Origin: Halichondria panicea
Lineage: Eukaryota; Porifera; Demospongiae; Suberitida; Halichondriidae
Assembly: GCF_963675165.1 (NCBI RefSeq)
Contig: NC_087392.1
Location: 5,525,442 to 5,589,441, forward strand
Direction: 5' to 3'
Length of the DNA: 64,000 nt
Shown here: positions 10,473 to 22,300 of the stretch, one piece after another
Layout: every line of letters begins with the position of its first letter
Position numbering within the stretch: position 1 is the first letter of the stretch
The notes under the pieces: generated by a model
The model's database searches: none
Told to the model about the DNA's origin: nothing
The model's input: only the letters and a program-made list of their open reading frames with translations
Program-made: the position numbers and the translations under genes

Positions 10473-11382
10473 TCGTCCATGGAAACCAAACAAAGTGTAC
10501 AGTCTTGTGACACTTCTGCTGATGCCGGTGGTGGAGTTGACTGATAGCTAGTGACCGTGATGAGTACAGTGGGTCATGCAGAATCAGAGGAAGATGGTTT
10601 TTCTGTCAAGAGAAGAAATCAAGTTTAGGAATGATTCTTTCCTGGATGAGCTATGTGATATTCCACGCTGCTCTGTTACCAAGGCTAAACTGATTGACCA
10701 GCTGGAAGCATTTGGTAAGAGACTATCCATTGTGGCTAGTACTATTACCCTATCAATGTACAACTGTCAGATGTGAAGGTGAGCACCCTCCCACCATAAT
10801 TATCACAATTGGTTAGTCTGTTGGGAGGATGTTTGACCCAAGAAATACACAGTGTTTATTTAGGATGCATTATAATCTCTGTTCTATTTCCTTCCTCCTA
10901 ATGCTATTAATGACATGGTCTTGAGGCTGCCTACAAAGTAACATTAGTTACCTTTATTGTGTCATTTCAGCCTTGTATAGTGTACTTGCGTAATTTGTGT
11001 GTGTATTTGTACTGTAGGTGCATGGAGGCTCTTGTTTCAAAGAAGGGTCTTAGTGAACAGGTAGGTCTCCCTCCATCTATAATCTAGAGCCTGCTTTGAC
11101 TGTCCCCCACCCCCAGTTACTGTAGGGCTGTCTGACACTACTGGCAGAGAGGAAGGTTCTTGTTAGACTACTGGCTCAATGCAAGACCATCTCAACCTCA
11201 TCCAGACAAGTTCTCTCATCTGCAAAACTCCGAGGTATGTATCTTTAGCAGTCGAGAGGATGCTTCTGTATTGTAGCTACTGGAGATTGGCCATTCTCAT
11301 TGTGAAATATCCACTCTATTAGACTAGTTGCCATTGCTTTTATAATGTGAGAGCACTACTGACACTTACTACCCTTCCCCCC

Positions 11383-11440
11383 CACACACCCACACCCACA
11401 CACACACACACACACCCACCCCCACACACACACACACATC
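11383..11440. repeat. C-rich/(CA)n microsatellite at a splice acceptor
   Basis: Interrupted (CA)n and CCCC tract ending in CCACAG at 11441-11446, the acceptor of the S2 helicase C-lobe exon. Confidence 0.85.
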
Positions 11441-11944
11441 CCACAGAGAGTGGACGAGTCGAGTGCCTATTACCAGGAGCAGGTGAGACAGGCCAAGCAG
11501 ATCATGACACCCTTCACACTGCGGAGGCTCAAGTCACAAGTGCTGAGTCAGCTCCCGGCTGGACATTTTACAGGGGCATGGTGGAGAGGTCACTCAGAGT
11601 CAATCAGGGCCGACATGGTGAGTGCCTGCAGGGGAATGTTGTGTGTTGGGAGATTGTGGCTAGTTTGTGTAGCTACTACTCGCTTAGTTGAAGTAATTGA
11701 ACTACCGTATGTACTGTATAGCTGGTAAATATATTTATGTTAGAGATCATCACAATGTTCTAGGAACTGCTTATGCCTCGATCTATCTTATATGTAATAT
11801 TAATTATAACTTGCACAGCAAAATCGCCAAAGATAGAAATCACCAACATATATTACTTCATCTGCTCACCACATTTGTTAGTTATCAACATAATAATCAA
11901 TGTTACATAATATACTGTACTTCAATACGACACAAAGAACAAGT

Positions 11945-14125
11945 CTATACAAAAGTAATTACTTCACATTTTCTGTATGTATCATCTCTACGCACAACCA
12001 TCAGTTTATTCCCAGGGAGGGCAGCAGTGACGCATTTTGATCGAGGTGTTGACGTTTGATTAATGAAAGTCCATGATGTCTCGTTGTACTGATATATGTC
12101 CTTACATCTAGAGTCCCTCCCACCCACTGCCAGCAGGTGGCCATTGATGGTAACAAGAGAGGACCAGCTAACTGGTAAAGGAGCAATCTTCTCCCATATA
12201 GCTGAGCTTGGCTGGGACTGAGTTAGTTGTCTTAATGAGCATTTGTACACTGAATACTTCTCTTGAGCATCACTAGTTCGTAGGTGTATGTACACATAGT
12301 CTCCACAGATCGTTGTTGATAGGTCAGTGGTTGACACAGGTAGTGAGCTAACAATAGACCATCGCATGTTAGCAGTGTTTAATATCTCGACTGTATTTAA
12401 ACGTTTTGCATCACGAAATCCCCCAGTCACTACAAGTGTGTTGTTAGCGTACACAGCTCCAGGTCCCCACCGTCTGGTTGGCATGGGAGGGAAGTGTTCG
12501 ACCCATTCGTTGTTAATATAGCTGTAGAGTTTGTTACTAAAGAGTTGTGTGACTGACTGTCCCCCCACAGTTGTGAGCATGTCATCGACACTGACAATAG
12601 TGAAGTGGCTGTTAGGGCAAGGTGGTAACTCGTGCCACTGATTGTTGCTGAACTCATAAACAGTTTTGCTTCCATCTCGACTAAAGTATGCCTTGTCTCC
12701 AATCACGGCTGATGATCCATACCACATACCAACAGGTACATCAGGTAGTGACTCTATTGTAGCAGGTTTCATCAGTGTAGCTTGCTCATCTTGTAGTGCG
12801 ACTTGGTGCATTCGAGTCGATAGATCATGAGATTCCTCGTTCTTGCTTGCCAACATTTGTCTCAGTTGAGTGACTTCTCTGTCTCGTTGATCGATGGCTT
12901 GTTGGAGGGCAGCAGTGTTCTCCTCACTTGATTGCAACTCTTGGTTGAGTCTCCTCAGCTGTCTCTCCCTGGCTTCAGCCTCATGTTGAAGGGTTTGGTT
13001 TTCTTGTTGAATGGTTTGGTTATCTTGTTTTTCTTGTGCTAGTTCTGTAGCAAGTTGACCATTTTCAACATTCTTTGTGTGTAACTGTTCATTGTTTTGC
13101 ATTATTGTCTCTTGATTTTCTTGTAGCTGTGTGTTTTTTTGTGTAATTTGTTCGTCTTTCTCTCTGATCATCTGGTGCAGGTCTTGTTGGGAGCTTTCCT
13201 GGTACTGTGGTGTCCTCTTGAGAGCATCCAGTGTTTGGCAAAGCTGTTGGGAAGATGGTCGCTCAACATCTCTGTCTTTGAGGCAGTGACGAGCAATCGG
13301 CAGTAGAGGGTGGGTGGGCTCAATCAGGCTCATGTGAGCTTGTCTTCTCTCTAGTTCTGGGATTGCTATTTTAGCTTCAACTATGTGAATTGGATTTCGT
13401 GGATTGGGAACTTGAATACTCTCAAATCGATCTGTTGGCTTTGGAAACTGTCGAGTTGTGGTCTGAACTAGAAGCACACCAAATGAGAAGTTGTCTAGTT
13501 TCTCTGTATACACTGGTGGTTCGTTTAGTGCCTCGGGAGACATGAAGGCTGGTGTTCCCGGGCATGTGGTCATTGTGGCTAGTCGGTTGACGTTTTTGTC
13601 CCTGAAGTTGGACATTCCAAAATCGGTGACTTTGGCTCGAGTCCCTGCAATGAGTAGGACATTGTTGCTGGAGAGGTCGCGATGGATGATCCCATTGGAG
13701 TGGAGAAAAGCAAGTGCTTGAGCTATGTCATAGGAGAGGTTGACTTGGATGTGGTAGGGAATGTCTCCAGGTGATGACTCCAGGAAGTGTGTCAGACTGT
13801 CGTCCATGAGCTCCATGAGAAGAACTGGTGCATTTGTGTCGGGATCGCGATAGGTCCCCAAGTACTGTACAATGTTGGGGTGGTTGATACGACTCAGAAA
13901 TGCACACTCTGTTTCGAATCTTCTAAACGGGTGTCGATGCTCTTTGCCAGGATCTGGAACAGCTATTTGGAAGAGCACTGGATAGAGTAGTTTGGCAGCA
14001 CAGAGTAGCTGGTCACACTTGGCTTTACACACTGCCCCGTAGGAGCCAGTACCAAGGGTATCATTCTTGAAGAGTTGAACATTTCTGAATATGTACTCTT
14101 GTTCACGGTCTTGTCTCTCAGCCAT
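11945..14125 (-). CDS. Protein kinase - coiled coil - Kelch propeller protein, copy 2
   Basis: 726-residue open frame with the same layout as 7538-9799. Kinase: GTGSYGAV loop, Lys45, HRDLSSNN, DFG and SPE all present. A Gln/Glu-rich coiled coil follows, shorter than in copy 1 and rearranged (QLATELAQEKQDNQT section), then about five Kelch blades ending near the C-terminus. The two genes differ mainly in the coiled-coil repeats and in scattered Kelch surface positions, while the kinase is almost unchanged. That suggests constraint on catalysis and change in the recognition domain. The final blade reads VVRR where copy 1 has MVGG, so it lacks the GG pair and may be imperfect. The gene is intronless and sits antisense inside an intron of the broken SMARCAD1 copy S2. 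Confidence 0.88.
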   Translation of the reverse strand: MAERQDREQEYIFRNVQLFKNDTLGTGSYGAVCKAKCDQLLCAAKLLYPVLFQIAVPDPGKEHRHPFRRFETECAFLSRINHPNIVQYLGTYRDPDTNAPVLLMELMDDSLTHFLESSPGDIPYHIQVNLSYDIAQALAFLHSNGIIHRDLSSNNVLLIAGTRAKVTDFGMSNFRDKNVNRLATMTTCPGTPAFMSPEALNEPPVYTEKLDNFSFGVLLVQTTTRQFPKPTDRFESIQVPNPRNPIHIVEAKIAIPELERRQAHMSLIEPTHPLLPIARHCLKDRDVERPSSQQLCQTLDALKRTPQYQESSQQDLHQMIREKDEQITQKNTQLQENQETIMQNNEQLHTKNVENGQLATELAQEKQDNQTIQQENQTLQHEAEARERQLRRLNQELQSSEENTAALQQAIDQRDREVTQLRQMLASKNEESHDLSTRMHQVALQDEQATLMKPATIESLPDVPVGMWYGSSAVIGDKAYFSRDGSKTVYEFSNNQWHELPPCPNSHFTIVSVDDMLTTVGGQSVTQLFSNKLYSYINNEWVEHFPPMPTRRWGPGAVYANNTLVVTGGFRDAKRLNTVEILNTANMRWSIVSSLPVSTTDLSTTICGDYVYIHLRTSDAQEKYSVYKCSLRQLTQSQPSSAIWEKIAPLPVSWSSLVTINGHLLAVGGRDSRCKDIYQYNETSWTFINQTSTPRSKCVTAALPGNKLMVVRRDDTYRKCEVITFV

Positions 14126-14864
14126 AGCTAGTGATTTGTTAGCAAACTATAGTTGTACAGTTAAAAGCTAGTCAGCAAAGGGGTGATCATGTGCTTGTTG
14201 TGTGTTTCATGTGCAATAAAAATTCAAGCCAGATGTGTATCGTTAATAACTATGGTTTCAAAACCTTGTAATTCCATAATTTGTGGCCGTTACCTAGCAA
14301 CCAAACCTTACACAAGTGAATGTATGGCCATAGGTGGTGCCAAACTAATTTTCTAGAATGGTGAATAGTTTTTACCTTAATTGGGTGTGTTATATTTGCA
14401 GATGAGTTTGTAGTAAGTATCGACTTATTTGCAACAATAGCTTTGTAACATACAAACCTGTCATTGTTAGCACATGACTCTTATCACTCCGTATTGTTTA
14501 TAGTATACCTCTGTGTGTTATAGGTATTTGTGTAGCCATAAGAAGGTTGGTGGTGTCAGTAGGCTAGTGCAATGGCTTAGTTTTCATTGTGTGATCTGTT
14601 CATTGTATGTATTAGTGCCCCATACTGAGCACCCCCTCTCCACTACAGGTGATGAGCTCAACAAGAGGATGGACGTGATGGTAGACCTTCGCAAGGCCAC
14701 CAACCATCCCCTACTCCTGAGACACCACTACACTGACCACACCCTACACTGCATGGTGAGGACCATCCTAAAGGAGCCCAGTCACAGAGATGCTGTTCCC
14801 AACCTCGTGTGGGAGGATATGAGTGTAATGTTAGACTTTGAACTGCACAACCTCTGCACACTGT

Positions 14865-15653
14865 AGGTGTGTGTGTGTGGGCGTGTGTGTGTGTGTGGGC
14901 ATGTTATGTAATGCACATGTACACACATACGTAGTCACTGTCAGAATACGTCCTACCCGGGAGCTTGGTGGGAATGCCACTGAACCTGAAACTCTCAATC
15001 GTGCACTGCACTGCGCATGCAACAACTACAGTTGACCCTCGCTAATTAATCTGAGACCACACTCCATCTGAATACATGCAGATTAACGGATGTCTTATAT
15101 GATTTTATGGATATTATTAACGAAGACACTTTTGTACATGTATTCAATATGAATAATATGCTATTACTGTGACCAGAGTTTTTTATCTCAACTTTCTAGA
15201 ATGTCTTGTGAGCTCTCTTCGTTTTCATTGCAGTGGCCATTCTATTGAGTACATTATTAATGCAAAGCCAGTTAGAGTGCGCAGTAGTCTATTCTACTGA
15301 CAGCTGCTCCTCTTTTCTGTCAGTGAAAGGTGAGTTGGTGCTCACTTTGTAGCTGACAAGAGTACATGTGTGTAGAGTGGAGCCCTTCATTCTTATGTTC
15401 TGTAACAGGCTACCAATACAGTAGAGACTCGTATAACGGAAAATACCAGTTTTACAATGTGTGTGTTTGTGTGTAATCATATGTACGCTTGTTATAATCG
15501 AGTAAACGCTTTCCACGGTACATTTGTAGCATGACTATACATTTCTAACCAACCTCTTAATGATTATTGTGGGCGAAACAAATATTATGCTATTGCAAAC
15601 AAAGTATGCCCGAGGCATTGTAATGATAGCAGTCTCTAAGTCTACAGTTGTGG
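14865..15653. other. Spacer between SMARCAD1 S2 and the NLR pseudogene
   Basis: Contains a (GT)n tract at 14866-14901, the short repeat shared with 9959-10030, and from about 15475 the NLR 3' flank shared with 53485-53620 (CTTGTTATAATCGAGTAAAC). The start of a pogo-like terminus (CAGTTGACCCTCGCTAATTA, 15029) is visible but has no matching right end. No gene seen. Confidence 0.45.
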
Positions 15654-18600
15654 TTAGTATCTGTTTTTGATGTTGTACTCCTTATCAGTATCTGTTTCTA
15701 GTCCATCGATCACTTTCACTAAATCATCTTCCAAATATCTAACAGTTAAATTTAGGAAAGGCTTTCTCTGAATGTATGCCATTGCAAACTTTTTTAAATG
15801 ACCCTCAATCAATCTATCGGAAATATTTAGATTTTGATGGCCTTGATTGTGTATTAGCATTTCACACACAGACTTAGTGATTTCATTGTTTGGTTCGAGT
15901 AGTTGTAAATCATCTTCACTACAGTCTAACGTGTTTAGCGTTGTGTTTTCATGTAAGCTTTCAAATAGTTTTGTCCATCCCAGAATGCTTGATCTGTGTC
16001 TGAATGTTAGTTCTATCAATGAGCAATTTTGTGACAGAGCGTCAGCAACACAACAAACCAAGTCATCATTTGTCTCATACAGACGACCTATTTTTAGAAC
16101 AGTCAGTGTTTTGTTGTTGATCAGTAGACATTTCAAAGCTGTGCAACACTCCTCTCCATCCAAGATATTACCACTGACATCTAGTGTGGTGATGCATGAT
16201 GAACAAAGACCATTGAAAAGTTCTGTCCAACCATTCTCTATTTTATAATTATGGTTGAGAATAAGTTCTCTCAAAGGAGAGTCCTTCGAAAAAGTAATTC
16301 CCTTAATGCTTCTTCCGTCAAACTACACCAGTCAACTCTCAAAACAGTTAGCACTTTACTTCCATGAATGTACTCTTTAAAGGCTAAAGATCCCTCATTT
16401 CCAAGTCCTTCATTTCCAAGTCCTAGATTACGTATGTCTAAAATTGTTATAGAAGTTGATGAGAGTGTTTGAAACAACAATGTTGCCATCTTGCCAGTAG
16501 TCCTAATATTGAGTTCTCTCAGGCTTTGATTATCTGATAAAGCATGGAAGAAAATTTCTGAATTATCACTTAATGTTACTTTTAAGACTCGTAGCTGCTT
16601 GCATGTTGTGACTATCTCTGAAAGTTGTCTCTTATTTTCTTCAGTCAATTGTAAACCGTATAAATTTAGCTCACGAAGGTTTTGAGACCTCACTGTAAGT
16701 AGTGCATTGAGCCAGCTGCTGTCTCCCTGAGTAGAGTATTCTAACTTGAGTGCCACAGTTCGATTGAGTAAGAGTCCATCCTCCAATTGTTTGATAGACG
16801 TGTCATTCAGTTTACATGAGTCCAGTTTCAGTGTTTGCAAACTATCCGTTTTTTTAAGCATATCTTGAATTTCCCCCGCATATTTTGTGAACTCCTTATT
16901 AGAAAGATTGGCTAATGTTAAACTAGTTACTGTTTTGTTACTTCCTATTGACCTGAGTAGAGCCTTTGACACGAATGATGTAGTGGTAACAGTTACTCCA
17001 TGTAGTTCCGATGGCAAATTTCCTTCTAGCAAGGGCATAAATAGATCCTCTGAGTCATCATCTTGTATGTACTCGTCAGGTGACTCAATATCAAGATGAA
17101 CTAGTTTGTCTTTGTGACTGACATTGCCAATTTAACCTTATCAGATGTTGAAATGTGAGCACGTACATTCACTGGCAAGTGATTTCGTAAGTGTGTTAAA
17201 CCCTCGTGCCTTTTTTTGTTTCCATGTAAACGCAAGGTACGTAGATTTCTCTTGTTTTGTAAAGCTGCCATTAGTGTTGTAATATCGTATAAATGGAACT
17301 GGCTCTTATGAATTTGAAGGTGTTGTCAGAGCCTCCAAGTATACGGTTTTTTCCGTATTTATACGGATTTCTGTCTTCTAATACGGTTATACGGAATTAA
17401 CTGCAAAAATACGGATATACATGTAGATCTAGAAGACTAGAAGTGACCTTTTGTCAGCTTACAGAATAAGTTAACTGGCCTTATAGTTGACAGTGAAGGG
17501 TCTAGAAGCATCCCTACAGCTGTAGTAGCTCTATGCCCTATACTGGTAGTGAGTCTGATACTGAAAGACAGCTATAAATTTATCTTGTAAAGCCAAGTTT
17601 CGCTTGCCACACCCCTTTATTGAAGGGTGGGGCAATTACAAAGCCACTACAAAACAGCATTTCATCTCATTTCCATGTTTTGTACATCGTTTATACTGAA
17701 AATCATCATTAAATACGAAAAATGAGCTGATTAATACTGAAAAGAAAAGTCTCTACTTGGAGGCTCTGTTTGATCGTGATATGTCGAATGTTGACGAAAA
17801 TTTAAGGTTACTAATTTTCTTAATCCTTTCACAATTGCACCTCCTAACTCAGTGCATGATTCGTGGTGTGGGATACTAATGCTGTCCACCTTCGACTCTT
17901 CTAATAATAGTGGCATCAATAGATGTAGATCCTCAGCATTGATTTTGTTAGAAGTGACATCTAATTGTTTAGTTAAGCACAATACTGGAATGTCTCTTTT
18001 TGAATGTTTCTTTGTAGTTAATGTCTTGAAGCGGTCATCATTAAGACTGCACTGAGACAAGTTTATCTCATCCCACACGTGATCTTTTGGAGTTAGGGCG
18101 AGAAAGTTGGCCAAGACAAGGCAGTCAAACTGAGAGAGACTGTGCTCTGACAAGTTGAGTGAATTGGTCACCAGACAGGGCAAGAGCCAGTTGTGTGTTG
18201 TTTGTCGGCTTTCATATTGAAGATGGGCTAGGAACAAGAAACGAGATCTCTCTTGTTTTCGCAGATCTTTTGTTTTAGTTTTGTATTTATGCTCCACATG
18301 AGTGTTTATTGATTTCGGAGCTGGGAAGGCTTGTTCGATGGGAAGAAAATCAAGTTGAGTCAATCCTGAGAGAAAGAGAGCTCTTTGTTAGTGCGAGATG
18401 TCTGGCTGCTAGAAACTCTTGAATGGTTAAATGAAGGAACTGATAATAATGAGCCTCCAATACTCCCGTACACTTTATTAGGTTTAGCAGTCCCAGTGAC
18501 AAAGCACCTCTTTCTTTGGTGACTTCTGTATGTTTAAAGATCAGTTTGTCTTGAGTCATTCCTGTGAATGCAGTTTCTGATAGGTAGTCTAAACACTTGA

Positions 18601-18880
18601 TAACTTGAGTTGGCAATGTCGTTATAGCATTAGCATGTTCTATCTGGTCATTGTCAATTTTGTCTAGTTCTTGAATTTTGTTCTTGTAGTGTTTGAGTGT
18701 GTACAGAATGAATACCTCATAGAGTTGTGTGAGTGTGTCGGGTAAGGTATCTTGTTGCTGGTAGACATACAGTACAATCCTGCAGTTTAAAGGGATATAG
18801 CATAGGGAGACAATATCCAACCTCTCTTTCAGCATCTGTATTAGCTTCTTTGCCTTTTCCTTGTCTGTAACGTTTTGCGT
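15654..18880 (-). pseudogene. NLR (NACHT-LRR) pseudogene A, truncated and disrupted
   Basis: Close paralogue of the NLR at 53624-58694, retaining the NACHT-distal helical region (ERLDIVSLCYIPLNC, near 18800) and the leucine-rich repeats. Relative to that gene it has: loss of everything upstream of about 18880 (DEATH domains and Walker motifs); a net deletion of about 62 bp near 18365-18380; a 442-bp MITE at 17327-17768 that also replaced about 180 bp of coding sequence; a 1-bp loss near 17122; and a 1-bp loss near 16305. Open pieces remain at 18350-18835, 17731-18363, 16271-17038 and 15654-16274. With no nucleotide-binding site and several frameshifts it is non-functional. Its truncated end lies next to foldback element 1. 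Confidence 0.9.
17327..17768. mobile_element. MITE inserted in NLR pseudogene A
   Basis: 442 bp with inverted ends CAGAGCCTCCAAGT and ACTTGGAGGCTCTG, and internal ATACGG/CCGTAT runs. The paralogous NLR at about 55320-55500 lacks it, which fixes the boundaries. No target duplication is visible because about 180 bp of the host exon were lost at the same spot. The CAGAG end is reminiscent of hAT elements. Confidence 0.8.
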
Positions 18881-19329
18881 TATAGTTAAACAATGGCCTC
18901 GAGTGGTATATTTGATTTACACGCGAGAGTAATCTGATAAACCACGAGGCGCATGTAGGACCAGAAAGCCAGAAATCGGAAAAAGCGGAAGTGAAGAGTA
19001 AATGAGTGGGCGTAGCAGGGCAATGCATTCCAAGGTTAACCTTTGATTTTGCACAGAGATATCCTCTTGCCTGATCACTCTACTAGTCTATGTAAGTAAG
19101 TAGAAAGCTGGCCAGCCTAGTTTTAAGTAGACTCTCCATTGTCTGCAGTATAGACTTGATATAATAGCTAGCTACTAGCACATGTCTGCAGTAGACTCTA
19201 GCTAGCTACATGCACAATGACTGAATTAATTTTGTCTGTACACTGAGCTAGATTTAGTATGAATTTAACATTATCATTTTTAATTCAGCCAGTCACCTAA
19301 CTCCTACTTATACTCCCCAATTTATTGTC

Positions 19330-22300
19330 CATAGAGCCAAATAACTTCTGCAGAGGTTATTTGGCTCTATACTGAAACACGCCGAGCCACTTTTCTGACT
19401 TTCTGAGAGCCATGATTATAGAACGGGAACTGGAATAATTATGTTCAATCCTGGTCTATACACAAGCAATTAAGTATATCAGCCAATAAGTTATGTTGAT
19501 ATACTCAAGTTACTTTAATCGACTGGAACTTGCTGAGCAACTTTTCTGACTTTCCGAGAGCAGTGGTTCGTTAACGGGAACCCAGAAAAATAACATATTC
19601 AGTGCTGGTCTAGACATGCATGCAGATATCAGCCAATATGTTGATATATACTCAAGTTTACAATTCTGAGGTTACTTTAATCGACTGGAACTTGCTGAGC
19701 AACTTTTCTGACTTTCCGAGAGCAGTGATTCGTTAACGGGAACCCAGAAAATAACATATTCAGTGCTGGTCTAGACATGCATGCAGATATCAGCCAATAT
19801 GTTGATATATACTCAAGTTTACAATTCTGAGGTTACTTTAATCGACTGGAACTTGCTGAGCAACATTTCTGACTTTCCGAGAGCAGTGGTTCGTTAACGG
19901 GAACCCAGAAAAATAATATATTCAGTGCTGGTCTAGACATGCATGCAGATATCAGCCAGTATGTTGATATATACTCAAGTTTACAATTCTGAGGTTACTT
20001 CAATCGACTGGAACTTGCTGAGCAACTTTTCTGACTTTCCGAGAACAGTGGTTCGTACGGGAACCCTGAAAAATAAAATATTCAGTGCTGGTCTAGACAT
20101 GCATGCAGATATCAGCTAGTATGTTGATATATACTCTTCTGAGGTTATTTGAATCGACTGGAACTTGCTGAGCAACTTTTCTGACTTTCCGAGAGCAGTG
20201 GTTCGTTAACGGGAACCCTGAAAAATAATATATTCAATGCTAGTCTAGACATGCATGCATGCAGATATCAGCCAGTATGTTGATATATACTCAAGTTTAC
20301 AATTCTGAGGTTACTTTAATTAATCGACTGGAACTTGCTAAGCAACTTTTCTGACTTTCCGAGAGCAGTGGTTCGTTAACGGGAATCCAGAAAAATAACA
20401 TATTCAGTGCTGGTCTATAGACATGCATGCAGATATCAGCCAGTATGTTGATATATACTCAAGTTTACAATTCTGAGGTTACTTTAATCGACTGAAACTT
20501 GCTAAGCAACTTTTCTGACTTTCCGAGAGCAGTGGTTCGTCAACGGGAATCCAGAAAAATAACATATTCAGTGCTGGTCTATAGACATGCATGCAGATAT
20601 CAGCCAGTATGTTGATATATACTCAAGTTTACAATTCTGAGGTTACTTTAATTGACTGGAACTTGCTAAGCAACTTTTCTGACTTTCCGAGAGCTGTGGT
20701 TCGTTAACGGGAATCCAGAAAAATAACATATGACATGCATGCAGATATCAGCCAGTATGTTGATATATACTCAAGTTTACAATTCTGAGGTTGCTTTAAT
20801 CGACTGGAATTTGCTGAGCAACATTTCTGACTTTCCGAGAGCAGTGGTTCGTTAACGGGAACCCAGAAAAATAATATATTCAATGCTGGTCTAGACATGC
20901 ATGCAGATATCAGCTAGTATGTTGATATATACTCTTCTGAGGTTATTTGAATCGACTGGAACTTGCTGAGCAACATTTCTGACTTTCCGAGAGCAGTGGT
21001 TTGTTAACGGGAACCCTGAAAAATAATATATTCAATGCTGGTCTAGACATGCATGCATGCAGATATCAGCCAGTATGTTGATATATACTCAAGTTTACAA
21101 TTCTGAGGTTACTTTAATTAATCGACTGGAACTTGCTGAGCAACTTTTCTGACTTTCCGAGAGCAGTGGTTCGTTAACGGGAATCCAGAAAAATAACATA
21201 TTCAGTGCTGGTCTATAGACATGCATGCAGATATCAGCCAGTATGTTGATATATACTCAAGTTTACAATTCTGAGGTTACTTTAATCGACTGAAACTTGC
21301 TAAGCAACTTTTCTGACTTTCCGAGAGCAGTGGTTCGTTAACGGGAATCCAGAAAAATAACATATTTAGTGCTGGTATATAGACATGCATGCAGATATAT
21401 ATCAGCCAGTATGTTGATATATACTCAAGTTTACAATTCTGAGGTTACTTTAATTGACTGGAACTTGCTAAGCAACTTTTCTGACTTTCCGAGAGCAGTG
21501 GTTCGTTAACGGGAATCCAGAAAAATAACATATTCAGTGCTGGTCTATAGACATGCATGCAGATATCAGCCAGTATGTTGATATATACTCAAGTTTACAA
21601 TTCTGAGGTTGCTTTAATCGACTGGAACTTGCTGAGCAACATTTCTGACTTTCCGAGAGCAGTGGTTCGTTAACGGGAACCCAGAAAAATAATATATTCA
21701 GTGCTGGTCTAGACATGCATGCATGCAGATATCAGCCAGTATGTTGATATATACTCAAGTTTACAATTCTGAGGTTACTTTAATCGACTGGAACTTGCTG
21801 AGCAACATTTCTGACTTTCCGAGAGCAGTGGTTCGTTAACGGGAACCCAGAAAAATAATATATTCAGTGCTGGTCTATAGACATGCATGCAGATATCAGC
21901 CAGTATGTTGATATATATACTCAAGTTTACAATTCTGAGGTTACTTCAATCGACTGGAACTTACTGAGCAACTTTTCTGACTTTCCGAGAACAGTGGTTC
22001 GTTAACGAGAACCCTGAACAATAATATATTCAGTGCTGGTCTAGACATGCATGCAGATATCAGCTAGTGTGTTGATATATACTCTTCTGAGGTTATTTGA
22101 ATCGACTGGAACTTGCTGAGCAACTTTTCCGACTTTCCGAGAGCAGTGGTTCGTTAACGGGAACCCTGAAAAATAATATATTCAATGCTGGTCTAGACAT
22201 GCATGCATGCAGATATCAGCCAGTATGTTGATATAATTTTTTTACTCAAGTTTACAATTCTGAGGTTACTTTAATTAATCGACTGGAACTTGCTGAGCAA

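Larger units (their letters stand above)
10473..14864 (+). pseudogene. SMARCAD1-like SNF2 remodeller duplicate S2, ATPase N-lobe missing
   Basis: Exon-like blocks: about 10600-10714 (SFLDELCDIPRCS...KLIDQLEAFG), 11018-11060 (EALVSKKGLSEQ), 11126-11234 (LLAERKVLVRLLAQC), 11447-11617 (ESSAYYQEQVRQAKQIM, TLRRLKSQVL) and 14649-14864 (RKATNHPLLLRHHY, then LVWEDMSVMLDFELHNLC). Order and motifs match SMARCAD1/Fun30, a chromatin remodeller acting in DNA-end resection and heterochromatin. The exons for ATPase motifs I-III, expected between 11234 and 11447, are absent. The 11447 exon has also lost about 45 bp after QLPA, shifting frame relative to copies S3 and S4, and the 10714/11018 junction does not keep the conserved frame. 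The intron 11618-14648 holds the complete kinase-Kelch gene 2 in antisense. Confidence 0.75.

Noticed and set aside
11347-11691. Frame ESGRVECLLPGAGE through the S2 helicase exon (and the S3 equivalent)
   Set aside because: Wrong frame: the frame giving ESSAYYQEQVRQAKQIM matches SMARCAD1.
15029-15160. pogo-like MITE starting CAGTTGACCCTCGCTAATTA
   Set aside because: Left terminus only; I found no inverted partner downstream, so it is not listed as an element.
20704-21716. Repeated open frames of about 60 residues in the foldback arms (minus strand)
   Set aside because: They are translations of the tandem unit; starts and stops vary with small indels and they have no domain.
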